Shown here: positions 46,768-55,848 of the stretch, piece by piece
How positions within the stretch are numbered: position 1 is the first letter of the stretch
How the letters are laid out: the number at the start of each line of letters is the position of its first letter
Assembly: GCF_026191355.1 (NCBI RefSeq)
Contig: NZ_JAPHOQ010000003.1
Coordinates: forward strand, 1-64,000
Length of the DNA: 64,000 nucleotides
Direction: 5' to 3'
Source: Legionella sheltonii
GTDB lineage: Bacteria > Pseudomonadota > Gammaproteobacteria > Legionellales > Legionellaceae
Notes under the pieces: model-generated
What the model saw: the letters and a program-made list of their open reading frames with translations, nothing else
The model's database searches: none
What the model was told of the DNA's origin: nothing
Position numbers and translations under genes: made by a program

Positions 46768-47625
46768 CTATATTGCTTCTTCCAGGTGGGGAATCAGTTC
46801 CTTACAATGTCTCATGACTCGTTGTTCTTCTGGAGGTAACTGCAAATAATCACCATATTGTTGGATCAGGAACGCTTCCGCGTTACGAGGGATATTAAAT
46901 TCTTTGGTTTCAAAAGAGACGCGCTGCAAAGGATAGATTTCTTCTTTTTTAATTAAATTTTTGCCTACGCAATTATAACCTCGTCCTATATATGGGCTAT
47001 GACTGGCATTTGCTTGATGGATGATTTTCTGCAAACTCCACTCAAGCAGAGGTTTAGGAAAAAATGAGGCGATCAATTTATAGAGGGTAGGATAGTGTCC
47101 TATTTTTACTTTACTGTATTTAGTGCTTAATAAACGGGAGAGCTTTTTAGCATAGAATTTGTATCGTTTACGTTGTTTTGGGTCTACTGGCATCCTGTCA
47201 TAGACAAATACATCAATAAAGATACCTTGAACGTACGGCTCATTCCCCTTTTCGTGTTTTTCAATAAAACGACTGGCACGATCCCTGATTTTTAAAGGAG
47301 TAGCCATATTAAAATAGCCTGGGTCGCTATGGATTGTTTGCAACCACATCCAGCTTGGAATCTCTAATGGAGCAACACGTAGAAATTGTTCATAGCTGGC
47401 GCGGGGCATGGCAATATCCACATCATCATCCCAGGGAATAAACCCTTGATGGCGGACAGCACCTAAAAGAGTTCCTGCATCAAGCCAATAATCCAAACCA
47501 TGTTTTCTGCAGATAGAGTCTACTACTTCCAGCATAGCGAGCATTTTTAGCTGCGCTTGGCGTAATCGGCCATCTTGAAATGCAGTATCAGCTGAATAGG
47601 GATTTGAATTTTTTGCTAATGTCAT
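46768..47625 (-). CDS. LicD-family phosphotransferase
   Basis: A 285-residue protein with the LicD signature DYWLDAGTLLGAVRHQGFIPWDDDVDIAM, where the Asp cluster binds metal. LicD proteins transfer phosphocholine or similar groups onto surface glycans (teichoic acid, LPS). No signal peptide or membrane helix is seen, so it acts at the cytoplasmic face. The C-terminal half is basic (KFYAKKLSRLLSTKYSKVK). It is monocistronic next to the kinase-like gene. An enzyme that modifies surface polysaccharide or a host target is possible. Confidence 0.85.
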   Translation of the reverse strand: MTLAKNSNPYSADTAFQDGRLRQAQLKMLAMLEVVDSICRKHGLDYWLDAGTLLGAVRHQGFIPWDDDVDIAMPRASYEQFLRVAPLEIPSWMWLQTIHSDPGYFNMATPLKIRDRASRFIEKHEKGNEPYVQGIFIDVFVYDRMPVDPKQRKRYKFYAKKLSRLLSTKYSKVKIGHYPTLYKLIASFFPKPLLEWSLQKIIHQANASHSPYIGRGYNCVGKNLIKKEEIYPLQRVSFETKEFNIPRNAEAFLIQQYGDYLQLPPEEQRVMRHCKELIPHLEEAI

Positions 47626-47758
47626 AGATTATTCTTCTTATAATGACAACGGCAGCTATATTAGCAAAATAATTTTGAATCATTAACTATTATGGGAAAA
47701 AATTTATAGATGGTGCTTAAAGCAATGTGCATTGATGTGAATTGTAAAAGAAAAACTG

Positions 47759-49240
47759 CTAATCCACTTTGAGAGTAGATAGTTGATTAAAATTCTTTTC
47801 TATTTTTTGGGCTCCTGCAGCTGATTCGGTTTGATTAAAAAATCTAAACCTATCCGTTGCAAGATAATGAATAAAACCAACTACGGGGTAGAACACAATA
47901 AGAGAACACAGGGCTATCCCAATTTCCGCCCAAATGTAATTGGAGTCTCGATGGATATCAAGTAATTTTTTATTATCTTTTAAGACTTGTTTGCAATATT
48001 CATTGCATTCAACTAAAGCATTTCGTTGATCATGGGAAGGCATCATAGCGGCTTGATATGTTTTCTGTCTTAAGTTGTGGGCCAGAGCACACAGTTGTTC
48101 TCCTTCTAATTCTTGAGACGTGTTCTTCAGGGATTTTCCTTTATTTTCCAAAAGCCTAAAATAGGTATTAATATCATTAAACAGCTTTTGTTTCTCTAGA
48201 TCTTCTATAAAGATTGGATAAGGAAAGGTACTCAGATCAATTTTGTGTTGTTGCAATCTATCTATACATTCCTGGACGGCCTGCCTCATCAAAGCTAAAT
48301 TATTCGCCTTAGATCCTTTTAATGCAGTTAATAGATTAGTTTGTAATTCCTGGGCTAACTCTTTGTTCTCCAACTTGTTTAAATAGACAAACATGTGATC
48401 CAGGGGTTCTTGAGATCGTGAGGTGGGGGATATAACTATTTCATCAAGACAAAGGTAATCTAGTATATCGTTTGATCTTAAATACAATAATCGATTAATG
48501 TACTTAGGTCTATCTGATTCATTTGCCCAAATCCACTCTAAAAGCTCACATAATGAAAAAGCATCATAATTTTCTCGATAGACAGTTAAAGTGGGGATAT
48601 ATCTGGCAATCCCATAATCAATAATATTTACTATAAAAGGGTTTTGTGAAGACTGGGGATCATATTTTATTAAAATATTACCTCCATGAAGATCTCTATG
48701 AATAATTTTTATATCAATGAGTTGTTCTTTAATTGCATAAGCGAGCGCTATAGACAGATCTAATTTTTCTTGCCGGCTTAGAGCGTATTTGCTTAAAAAA
48801 CTAAATAGTGTTTCGCCTGGCATTTCTTTCATGACCAAGTAGTGCTGAGTTGGTGCTTTAATATGTAAATGTGCGGCGTAACGTGCAACCTCATACTCAT
48901 TCAAGGCATGATGAGGATCGAGAAATTTTACGACTCGATGTTTGTCTTTAGCTTGGAAGGTATTTGTTTTCCCTTGGCTCATAGTGCAGGAAATACGATA
49001 TACTGATCCATATTCTCCTGCGCCGAGACGTTTTGTGGATAGCATTTCATAAGCATAGCCCTGAGCAGGATTTTTTCTTTTTCTTGCAAATACAGGTTGC
49101 TGAAATGTGTACGAAGTGCCGTTATAGGTAAATACTTCATTCGGTTTCCAAACCTCTTTCCCTACGAGACGCTGAGACTCTAGATAATCCCAAATCCATT
49201 CATTATGTGCAATATTTTGCGAATCTATAATAAGAGGCAT
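47759..49240 (-). CDS. Eukaryotic-like Ser/Thr protein kinase, effector candidate
   Basis: A 493-residue protein with a complete protein-kinase pattern: Gly-rich loop LGAGEYGSVY (72-81), ATP-binding Lys105 in RVVKFL, catalytic loop IIHRDLHGGN (Asp183, Asn188), and DYG in place of DFG (208-210). After a helical region, one or two hydrophobic helices (about 438-465) near the C-terminus suggest membrane anchoring. LegK-type kinases are known Dot/Icm substrates in Legionella, and this protein has the same general build. Translocation is not shown by the sequence. The start ATG at 49240 has no strong ribosome binding site. Confidence 0.8.
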   Translation of the reverse strand: MPLIIDSQNIAHNEWIWDYLESQRLVGKEVWKPNEVFTYNGTSYTFQQPVFARKRKNPAQGYAYEMLSTKRLGAGEYGSVYRISCTMSQGKTNTFQAKDKHRVVKFLDPHHALNEYEVARYAAHLHIKAPTQHYLVMKEMPGETLFSFLSKYALSRQEKLDLSIALAYAIKEQLIDIKIIHRDLHGGNILIKYDPQSSQNPFIVNIIDYGIARYIPTLTVYRENYDAFSLCELLEWIWANESDRPKYINRLLYLRSNDILDYLCLDEIVISPTSRSQEPLDHMFVYLNKLENKELAQELQTNLLTALKGSKANNLALMRQAVQECIDRLQQHKIDLSTFPYPIFIEDLEKQKLFNDINTYFRLLENKGKSLKNTSQELEGEQLCALAHNLRQKTYQAAMMPSHDQRNALVECNEYCKQVLKDNKKLLDIHRDSNYIWAEIGIALCSLIVFYPVVGFIHYLATDRFRFFNQTESAAGAQKIEKNFNQLSTLKVD

Positions 49241-49355
49241 AGCGAAAGCATAAAATTAACTCAAATAGTATTATAATTTGATTTTTATCAGATGTATTAA
49301 AATTTTACATTTTTGTTATAAACTGACATTTATCAAATCTCAGATAAGGAAAAAC

Positions 49356-50762
49356 ATGGTGCAGTTATTTACTGATATTGGCCCGATGTTGATTCAATAT
49401 AAAGAAGCGAACACTCAAGGTCGACAAGCCATAATGTTGGATAAAATGGCAGACATCAAAAAACTTGCGGGTAAAGTGACTGATAAGAGCCAAGTGAAGG
49501 CACATTATAAAGAGTTAACATATGCTGCAACTTTCATTAATTATGCTGATGTTTTGCAACGCATCGAAAATCAGAACTTTTTTGAAATTTTATTCGATTT
49601 TTATAATATGGAGATGGATGACGAATTAAACGCTTGGTTTGAGTTTGGTAGTACCCCGGGGCAGATGAGATTGAAACTACCAATCCCTGAGTATACGTCA
49701 GAAATTTGGGAAAAATTTCGTGAAGCTCAAAAAGCCCACTTAAGGAAAACGAATAAAGCTCATCTTTTTAATTTGGATCAGCTCAATATTGCTCATCCCC
49801 CCGCGAATCAACTCTATCCAATTCAGATTCAAATGGGTGGTTCGCTTAAAAATGAAGCGGTGGATAGAATTCATGTCGATGCACAGGGGCGAATTCGTTT
49901 TGCAAAACATCACGGTTATTATCTTTTACCTGGGGGCGGGATGATTGAATTAAGCAACGCCACCAAAATGGATGATTGGGAGCGAAAAATGTTGGAGGAA
50001 CATCTGGAAGAAGAGCATGCGAATCTTTATTTAAAAGCGGCCGAACTCTATGATCGATTAACTCCAGATGATTTCGATGCTGCATTAACCAAAGTATTTT
50101 CGAGCAAACAAACTCAATCTTTATCTCCAGAGTTATGCAATTGGTTGCACGATCAAATGGTTACGAAAGGAAAAAATTCTGTTCGTCTGCACAAGATTGT
50201 AGTTGAACTCGATAATCAAATAGAGGCGATGAAAAAGGAGGTACAAACTTCGCGAAATAAGACTACAGAAAATCAGGTAAAACAACAAAATAGACTTAAA
50301 TCATTGATGGAATTACGTGCTAGAGTTCAGGTGCAACCTTTCGAATTAAGCCCATTATTTACTGAAGCATTGGAATATATAAAGAACAACTCAATTTGTG
50401 TTGATATTCAGCAATATTTAGATACTCGAGTACTTGGTGGTTCACAAATCTCCCATAGCTTTATTATGAAAGGAAAGTCTTTAGAGGATTGGTTTGCGGC
50501 AAAATTTAAAGGCATTGATGGAGAATGCGGGGATGATATATGTGGATCTGAAATTGAACGATTGACTTTATTTGATGCCTTGCGCAAATTTAGAAAAATT
50601 AAATTCTCCCATTTATTAATTGGATTAGCTGCTTATGAAGAATGTCTCGATAAGGGAACATTACTCGTAGAAAACATTTGGAATGAGACGCAATTTATAA
50701 ATGCTCGCAAGATGATACTTAAAGAATCGGCTAATTTATTTCCAACGTCATCCCAAGCCTAG
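49356..50762 (+). CDS. Unknown 468-aa protein, effector candidate; C-terminus supplied by a repeat
   Basis: An unrecognised large soluble protein, divergent from the kinase gene. AAGGA lies 6 bases before the ATG at 49356; the frame is open further upstream but without a good start. A helical N-terminal part is followed by a Lys/Glu-rich coiled-coil stretch (about residues 285-335: HKIVVELDNQIEAMKKEVQ and on). The last codons (TSSQA and stop) lie inside the dispersed CGTCATCCC repeat, so the original C-terminus was probably altered by repeat insertion. Large unknown proteins next to kinase-like genes are often effectors in this genus, but that is inference. Confidence 0.65.
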   Translation: MVQLFTDIGPMLIQYKEANTQGRQAIMLDKMADIKKLAGKVTDKSQVKAHYKELTYAATFINYADVLQRIENQNFFEILFDFYNMEMDDELNAWFEFGSTPGQMRLKLPIPEYTSEIWEKFREAQKAHLRKTNKAHLFNLDQLNIAHPPANQLYPIQIQMGGSLKNEAVDRIHVDAQGRIRFAKHHGYYLLPGGGMIELSNATKMDDWERKMLEEHLEEEHANLYLKAAELYDRLTPDDFDAALTKVFSSKQTQSLSPELCNWLHDQMVTKGKNSVRLHKIVVELDNQIEAMKKEVQTSRNKTTENQVKQQNRLKSLMELRARVQVQPFELSPLFTEALEYIKNNSICVDIQQYLDTRVLGGSQISHSFIMKGKSLEDWFAAKFKGIDGECGDDICGSEIERLTLFDALRKFRKIKFSHLLIGLAAYEECLDKGTLLVENIWNETQFINARKMILKESANLFPTSSQA

Positions 50763-50834
50763 CGAGGGATTTCCCATCCAATAGAACTCTTCTACGATAT
50801 GGAGAGCCTCGCTAGGCGGGATGAGGGGATTTTT
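50746..50834. repeat. Dispersed palindromic repeat overlapping a gene 3' end
   Basis: CGTCATCCCAAGCCTAGCGAGGGA pairs with GAGCCTCGCTAGGCGGGATGAGG around a roughly 40-base centre, followed by GATTTTTT on the plus strand, so it can also terminate transcription. The stop codon of the preceding gene (50760-50762) lies in its left arm. Confidence 0.75.
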
Positions 50835-50924
50835 TAATTATGGAAGCATTGATTTATCAAAAATTAAAAACGAAAATAACCATCCAACTTTTCTCGAGCA
50901 ATTATTGTGTAAAATGAGCCTTCT

Positions 50925-51563
50925 ATGTCAGACCCTTTAAATCGTTATTATCTACAGGTTATGGGAATCGATCTCTGGGAGCGACGTAGCTCGCATCCCT
51001 CCTGTGAACAAGGATTATCTGCCTTAGCTAAAGAAGTGGCTGCTTGCACTCGATGTTCTTTACATAAAACGCGGACGCAAACTGTTTTTTTCCGTGGCAG
51101 TTCGAACGCAAAATTAATGATTATTGGTGAAGCTCCTGGCTTTTATGAGGATCAGCAAGGGTTACCTTTTGTAGGTAAGGCAGGAAGTTTATTGAATCAA
51201 ATGTTACAGAGCATTGAAATGCAGGAACACGATGTCTACATCGCCAATGTTTTGAAATGTAGACCACCCAATAATAGAGATCCTCAGATGGAGGAAATTA
51301 CCCAATGCAGTTCTTATCTCGCACGGCAAATTGAGCTGATTCAGCCGCATTTGATCTTGGCTTTAGGACGCTTTGCGGGTCAATTTTTACTGAATCAACC
51401 ACTGCCGCTGAAACAATTGCGAAATTCACTCCATCATTACAATAATATTCCTTTTATCGTAAGCTATCATCCTGCTTATCTTTTACGAAATCCAGCCGAT
51501 AAGAAAAAAGCATATCTTGATTTATTAACTGTAAAACACATGTTAGTAAAACAGAAGGGATAA
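50925..51563 (+). CDS. Family 4 uracil-DNA glycosylase (Fe-S type)
   Basis: A 212-residue type IV UDG that excises uracil from DNA. Motif 1 is GEAPGFYEDQQGLPFVGKAG. The iron-sulphur Cys are in ACTRCSLHKTR, LKCRPPNNRDP and ITQCSSYL. The C-terminal VSYHPAYLLRNP contains the conserved His. Length is usual. The gene stands alone after a repeat-type terminator. Confidence 0.93.
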   Translation: MSDPLNRYYLQVMGIDLWERRSSHPSCEQGLSALAKEVAACTRCSLHKTRTQTVFFRGSSNAKLMIIGEAPGFYEDQQGLPFVGKAGSLLNQMLQSIEMQEHDVYIANVLKCRPPNNRDPQMEEITQCSSYLARQIELIQPHLILALGRFAGQFLLNQPLPLKQLRNSLHHYNNIPFIVSYHPAYLLRNPADKKKAYLDLLTVKHMLVKQKG

Positions 51564-51592
51564 AAAATTTTGTATAAAAAATTTAATATTTG

Positions 51593-51638
51593 ATACGTAT
51601 TTTTACGTATTGCTGCAATTTAAATACGTTTTTATACT
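51593..51638 (+). promoter_or_regulatory. Promoter with abutting palindromic operator
   Basis: A perfect inverted repeat ATACGTA-TTTT-TACGTAT (51593-51610) ends at the first base of a -35-like TTGCTG (51610-51615), which is 17 bases from TATACT (51633-51638). A third half-site ATACGT (51624-51629) lies in the spacer. The site precedes the LuxR-type regulator gene and looks like an operator for autoregulation. Confidence 0.6.
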
Positions 51639-51685
51639 ATGAGTAGATTCAAAGCTTATTGGAAGCCACGCATGGGAGAAAAATG

Positions 51686-52453
51686 ATGAATCAACCTAAA
51701 CGTATTTTTATTGTCGGTCTGCCTGGTGCAGGCAAGGGCTTATTCGCAAAGCTTCTGGCTGAAAAACTGGGCTGGGAGTTTATCGATGCGGATCTTGGAA
51801 TCGAATATCATGTGGGGCGTACTTTGCATGAGATTTTCGGCGTCGAGGGACAAAAAAATTTTTACCAGTGCCAAAAAGAAGTATTGATGGGGTTACGCGC
51901 TAAAGAACATATTGTAGCAACCACTGATGCCAGCATTATTGATGATGAAGCAATTCAAGAATTGTTGTCTTCAGAGCTTGTCGTATTTTTGCAAGTCAGT
52001 ACTGACGTACAACTAGGACGAATTTCACGAAATCCACTGCCATTATTAACAACTGACCTCAAAACTTTTTTTGATTCGCTGCATAGCAAGCGCGATCACC
52101 TATTTGAAAAGGTAGCGAGTATCTCTCTTGATACGGATGATAATGCCTTAGAAGAACATGTATTACATACTCTCAAGTGTGTTGCTGAAAGCAATACAGA
52201 ACAAGCCAAACCAGTCTCATTAAACGAAAAGGATATGGTGCTGTTTCATAAATCGACCCATTTACCCATCCGTTTATCAGAACAACAAGCCGTCTGTCTT
52301 AGATTACTTGCTCTGGGAAAAAGTTCCAAAGAAATCGCCCGGGAAATGAATATCTCTTACCGAACTGTAGAAGGAACTTTAGCTAAAACCATGGAATTAT
52401 TAGGCTGTTCTTCCAGTAAGGAATTAATTGTTTTGTATCATGATAAGCCTTGA
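51686..52453 (+). CDS. Shikimate-kinase-like/LuxR HTH fusion regulator
   Basis: A 255-residue two-domain protein. Residues 5-165 follow the AroK fold (P-loop GLPGAGKG at 11-18, DADLGIE matching the AroK DSD region, FGVEGQKNFY matching the EGxxxFR region). The Arg and Gly residues that bind shikimate are lost: FY for FR, and ATTDAS for TGGG. Residues about 195-253 are a LuxR/GerE HTH (LSEQQAVCLRLLALGKSSKE ... then ISYRTVEGTLAKTMELLGC). The sensing domain thus resembles a dead kinase that may bind a small aromatic or nucleotide ligand. GGGAG lies 7 bases before the ATG at 51686. A palindromic operator overlaps its promoter. Confidence 0.8.
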   Translation: MNQPKRIFIVGLPGAGKGLFAKLLAEKLGWEFIDADLGIEYHVGRTLHEIFGVEGQKNFYQCQKEVLMGLRAKEHIVATTDASIIDDEAIQELLSSELVVFLQVSTDVQLGRISRNPLPLLTTDLKTFFDSLHSKRDHLFEKVASISLDTDDNALEEHVLHTLKCVAESNTEQAKPVSLNEKDMVLFHKSTHLPIRLSEQQAVCLRLLALGKSSKEIAREMNISYRTVEGTLAKTMELLGCSSSKELIVLYHDKP

Positions 52454-52502
52454 TCATTGCCTTGCTTTTATCGAAGTTTTTTTTGCTCATAAAGTATAAT
52501 TA

Positions 52503-52521
52503 AAATACTATAATAGTATTT
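52503..52521 (+). promoter_or_regulatory. Perfect inverted repeat adjoining a start codon
   Basis: AAATACTA-TAA-TAGTATTT (52503-52521) ends immediately before the ATG at 52522. A hairpin here would hide the initiation region, or the site could bind a protein. Confidence 0.45.
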
Positions 52522-54444
52522 ATGAATGACTTTTTGAGCAAAATTATGACGCAGGCAAAAGCTAATAAAGAAAAGAAACAAACAGTGAAGGTTGGCTTTT
52601 TTGGTAGCTCTGGAAGTGGAAAGACACAACTTTCTCGTGCATTATTAACCGAAGAAGGCTTAAATAAATTGCCGAGATTTTTTCAAAATCATCAGCCTAC
52701 ACAAGGATTTACATTCCATCAAAACGTACCATCAGATATAGAGGGTCTTCAGCTTGAGCTTTTTGATACGGCAGGAGAGCTGAAATTTTCAGGTCTAACG
52801 CCGATGAATATTAATAAATACTCAGACATAAGAGTTATTTGTATTGACCCGAACAATCCAGACTCATTAGTAGCAGCAAAGGAATATGCAAAAAAAATTG
52901 CAGAGGTATCAGGCGATAATGCTAGAACTATTATTGCCATTACTAAAACAGATAACATTGAAAAAGCTGCCCTTGAGAAATTTAAAGGTGATGTCGAGAA
53001 TTTAAAACGAGAATTTGGTATTACCTTTCCGGCGATTATTACAAGTGCTATGAACGAGGTGGGTATTGATGAGTTACGAAAAAATATTTCATGGTTAGCT
53101 GGGTTAGCACCTGGATCAGATGAAGTATATTTGTATGCGTTTAAAGAGCAATTTATAAAGCATTTGAAAAAAGATCCTGAACCTAATAAAGAAAATCAAC
53201 CAAAAAACATTGTAAAAGAAGCTAAAGATACGATAGGAAAATTATCAAGACTTTTTGATGCTTTGGAGTTGCCTATTGTTGATCGTGCCTCTTTTAATAA
53301 AAGAATTGAAAAAGCAGGGAGTACCATGGCTTACATGCGCCCTATATTAAATGAAACGGCAAAAATGCTCCTCAATAAAGAAAGAACTCGTTTACATGAT
53401 GATGTGATTGCTGCTATTGGCATAGACAATTATAAAGACATAGTTAATGGCGTAGTAGTTGACGGGAGAGTTCAAGCAAAGCCTGGTGAAGAGAAGACGT
53501 TTGCAGAAAAAGAGGCAGATGTGGCGAGAAATGTTATGGCATCTATAGTAACCAGTTACTCCCTGCTTCTTCAAGATTACAACTTATCACCTGAAGAAAG
53601 AAAATGTTATGAAAATAATAGGAGACTCTTTGACCAATTTAGTGCCTTAAAAGAGAAAATAAAAGAAGTCAATGACGGCAAAATGCCAAGCTATGAAAAA
53701 AAGGCGAGTAATGTTAAAGAGTTAGATTTAGTTCAACTGAATCAAAAAATTGCAGAGCTTAATCAACAAATTGCAGAAATTGACCTCGAGAATGTAAGCA
53801 AAGGTCATATAAATGAACTGATTAAGTTAGTAAGTGAAGCTGAGTCTTTAAATCAAGCGGTAAATAGTTTGCTCAGTCCTAAATTAGGAAGATTTACAGA
53901 AGAGATAGTTCAACCATTACAAGTTATGGCTACTCAATTTAACTTGGCTATGTTAGATGATCCGAAAAGTAATATTAGTTTCGAGGAGATTACAGAAAAA
54001 ATAAATTATTTTTATTCTATGGTAGTTACATCTCTTGATGAATTGGATCATCAAAATGTAGATAAAACTGACCCGTCTTATAAAGCCTTAACAACCTTAA
54101 AAGATAAATTAGATTCAGCATTGCAAACTGATCTTTTAATGCCCTCTGCATCGGAAATGACTAAAAGAGATTATGTGCTTAATAGATACCGCGATGCTGT
54201 GAATATGTTTGTAAAAAACGTTAATGAGGATACTTTAAAAGTACAACCAGCTAACGTACGAGGTGTTTTTAAAAGAATATGGGATGCGATATCCAATTTA
54301 AATCTTAGCCTTTTTTCTTATAATGCGGAGGAAGTTCAAGAGAAACAACGCAACAAACAGCAAACGAAATTGAAAGAGGAGCTTTTATCTCTGAAAACTG
54401 AGGGAGAGGAAGCTCCTACCCCAGAAGCTCCAAAGTATAATTGA
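52522..54444 (+). CDS. Ras-superfamily-like GTPase protein with long helical tail, effector candidate
   Basis: A 640-residue protein. The first 200 residues show the G-motifs of small GTPases: P-loop GSSGSGKT (28-35), switch-I Thr60 in QPTQGF, switch II DTAGE (82-86, Glu where Rab/Ras has Gln), TKTD (141-144) and TSA (174-176). The remaining 440 residues are helical and coiled-coil-rich (LVQLNQKIAELNQQIAEID), without membrane segments. The C-terminus has a Glu-rich block (LKEELLSLKTEGEEAPTPE), similar to the E-block signal known for many Dot/Icm substrates. A host-trafficking role is inferred. No ribosome binding site is visible. Confidence 0.78.
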   Translation: MNDFLSKIMTQAKANKEKKQTVKVGFFGSSGSGKTQLSRALLTEEGLNKLPRFFQNHQPTQGFTFHQNVPSDIEGLQLELFDTAGELKFSGLTPMNINKYSDIRVICIDPNNPDSLVAAKEYAKKIAEVSGDNARTIIAITKTDNIEKAALEKFKGDVENLKREFGITFPAIITSAMNEVGIDELRKNISWLAGLAPGSDEVYLYAFKEQFIKHLKKDPEPNKENQPKNIVKEAKDTIGKLSRLFDALELPIVDRASFNKRIEKAGSTMAYMRPILNETAKMLLNKERTRLHDDVIAAIGIDNYKDIVNGVVVDGRVQAKPGEEKTFAEKEADVARNVMASIVTSYSLLLQDYNLSPEERKCYENNRRLFDQFSALKEKIKEVNDGKMPSYEKKASNVKELDLVQLNQKIAELNQQIAEIDLENVSKGHINELIKLVSEAESLNQAVNSLLSPKLGRFTEEIVQPLQVMATQFNLAMLDDPKSNISFEEITEKINYFYSMVVTSLDELDHQNVDKTDPSYKALTTLKDKLDSALQTDLLMPSASEMTKRDYVLNRYRDAVNMFVKNVNEDTLKVQPANVRGVFKRIWDAISNLNLSLFSYNAEEVQEKQRNKQQTKLKEELLSLKTEGEEAPTPEAPKYN

Positions 54445-54506
54445 ACTTACATTTGTGGCTTCGAATCAAAATCAGTGGTCTTTGGATACTAATATAATGT
54501 TTAGTT

Positions 54507-55846
54507 GAGAGTGTTCATCCAACTGTGTCACCTCAGTCATTATCTAAGTCCCAGGGTTAGTCTGTCTTCGAAATAGATTTGTAACTGGGACACGATAAGC
54601 GCCCAATTGTGCATGGGCTGATTCCATTTTTCCAGTACTTTCTGGCAAGCACAATAAATAAGCTTAATAAGGGCGTTTTCACTGGTGAAAGCGCCTTTAT
54701 TTTTAGTGTACTTGCGAATTTGCCGATGAAAGCCTTCAACAATATTGGTAGTGTAAATGATGCGTCTTAGCTCTTCTGGGTATTTGAAGTATTGTGATAG
54801 AGCTTCCCAGTTGTTATTCCAGGATTTCATCACCGCCGGGTATTTTTTGCCCCATTTCTCTTCCAACTCAAGTAGATGATGCAAAGCCATATCTTTGCTT
54901 GAAGCCTTATAAACCAGCTTTAAATCGGCCATAAAGGCTTTCTGGTCCTTACTAACCACATACTTTAATGAGTTGCGAATTTGATGAACGACACAAAGCT
55001 GGATCTCGGTGTTAGGAAAAACTTCAGCAATGGCATCAGGAAATCCCTTAAGTCCATCGATGCTTGCTATAAGGATATCCTCTACACCACGAGCTTTAAG
55101 GTCATTTAATACACTAAGCCAAAAACGAGCTCCCTCTGCCTCAGATAAATAGAGCCCTAGAATATCTTTTTTACCTTCTGAATTTACAGCAAGGACGGTG
55201 TAAAATGCTCTACTTATGACCTTACCTTCAACACGTACTTTAAAGTGCATGGCATCAAGAAAAACGATTGGGTATACAGATTCTAGGGAGCGATTACGCC
55301 ACTCGGTAATCAGGGGTAATAGTTTGTCAGTAATCAGGCTGATTTTAGCACTCGAGACTTCTAGTCCATACATCTCAGATAAATGCTCGCTTATCGCCTC
55401 GTAACTCATGCCTATCGCATAGAGGGCTAGGACTTTATTATCCAGTGACTCGTTGAGTACCGTTTGACGTTTTTTTACAAGCTCGGGTTCAAAGCTGCCA
55501 TCCCTATCTCGAGGTGTTTCTAAATCAAAAACTCCAGTTGTTGATTTAATTGTTTTAGTCGTTTTGCCGTTGCGACGGTTTGAAATACCTGTCTCATGAC
55601 AATCAGTCATATGAGAATCCATTTCACCTTCTAATGCCGCCTCTAATAGCTCTTTTATTAAGGGGGTCAGTATGCCGTCTTTTCCAGTGAGAGATTGGCC
55701 AGACTTTAACTGGGTCAAAGCCTCTAATTTGAACTCATTGAAATCAAAATTCGATAAATCTATTTTCTTTTTATTCATATCTACCTCTTTTAAGTGTTAA
55801 ATTATAAACAAATTAAAAGAGATGACACAGTTATTTAAACACTACC
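54507..55846 (-). mobile_element. IS256-family insertion sequence
   Basis: Imperfect terminal inverted repeats share AGTGTT and AACTGTGTCA (left end from 54507; right end ending 55846). The element is flanked by GTTTAGTT (54499-54506 and 55847-55854), an 8-bp target duplication as usual for IS256. The right copy contains the stop codon of the adjacent cytochrome gene, which stays intact. Confidence 0.88.
54540..55778 (-). CDS. IS256-family transposase
   Basis: A 412-residue mutator-type transposase. LLEAALEGEMDSHM, the YPIVFLDAMHFKVR Asp motif, LIASIDGLKGFPDAI and the C-terminal LRRIIYTTNIVEGFHRQIRKYTKNKGAF are the family hallmarks. The frame is intact, so the copy may be active. Confidence 0.95.
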   Translation of the reverse strand: MNKKKIDLSNFDFNEFKLEALTQLKSGQSLTGKDGILTPLIKELLEAALEGEMDSHMTDCHETGISNRRNGKTTKTIKSTTGVFDLETPRDRDGSFEPELVKKRQTVLNESLDNKVLALYAIGMSYEAISEHLSEMYGLEVSSAKISLITDKLLPLITEWRNRSLESVYPIVFLDAMHFKVRVEGKVISRAFYTVLAVNSEGKKDILGLYLSEAEGARFWLSVLNDLKARGVEDILIASIDGLKGFPDAIAEVFPNTEIQLCVVHQIRNSLKYVVSKDQKAFMADLKLVYKASSKDMALHHLLELEEKWGKKYPAVMKSWNNNWEALSQYFKYPEELRRIIYTTNIVEGFHRQIRKYTKNKGAFTSENALIKLIYCACQKVLEKWNQPMHNWALIVSQLQIYFEDRLTLGLR

Positions 55847-55848
55847 GT

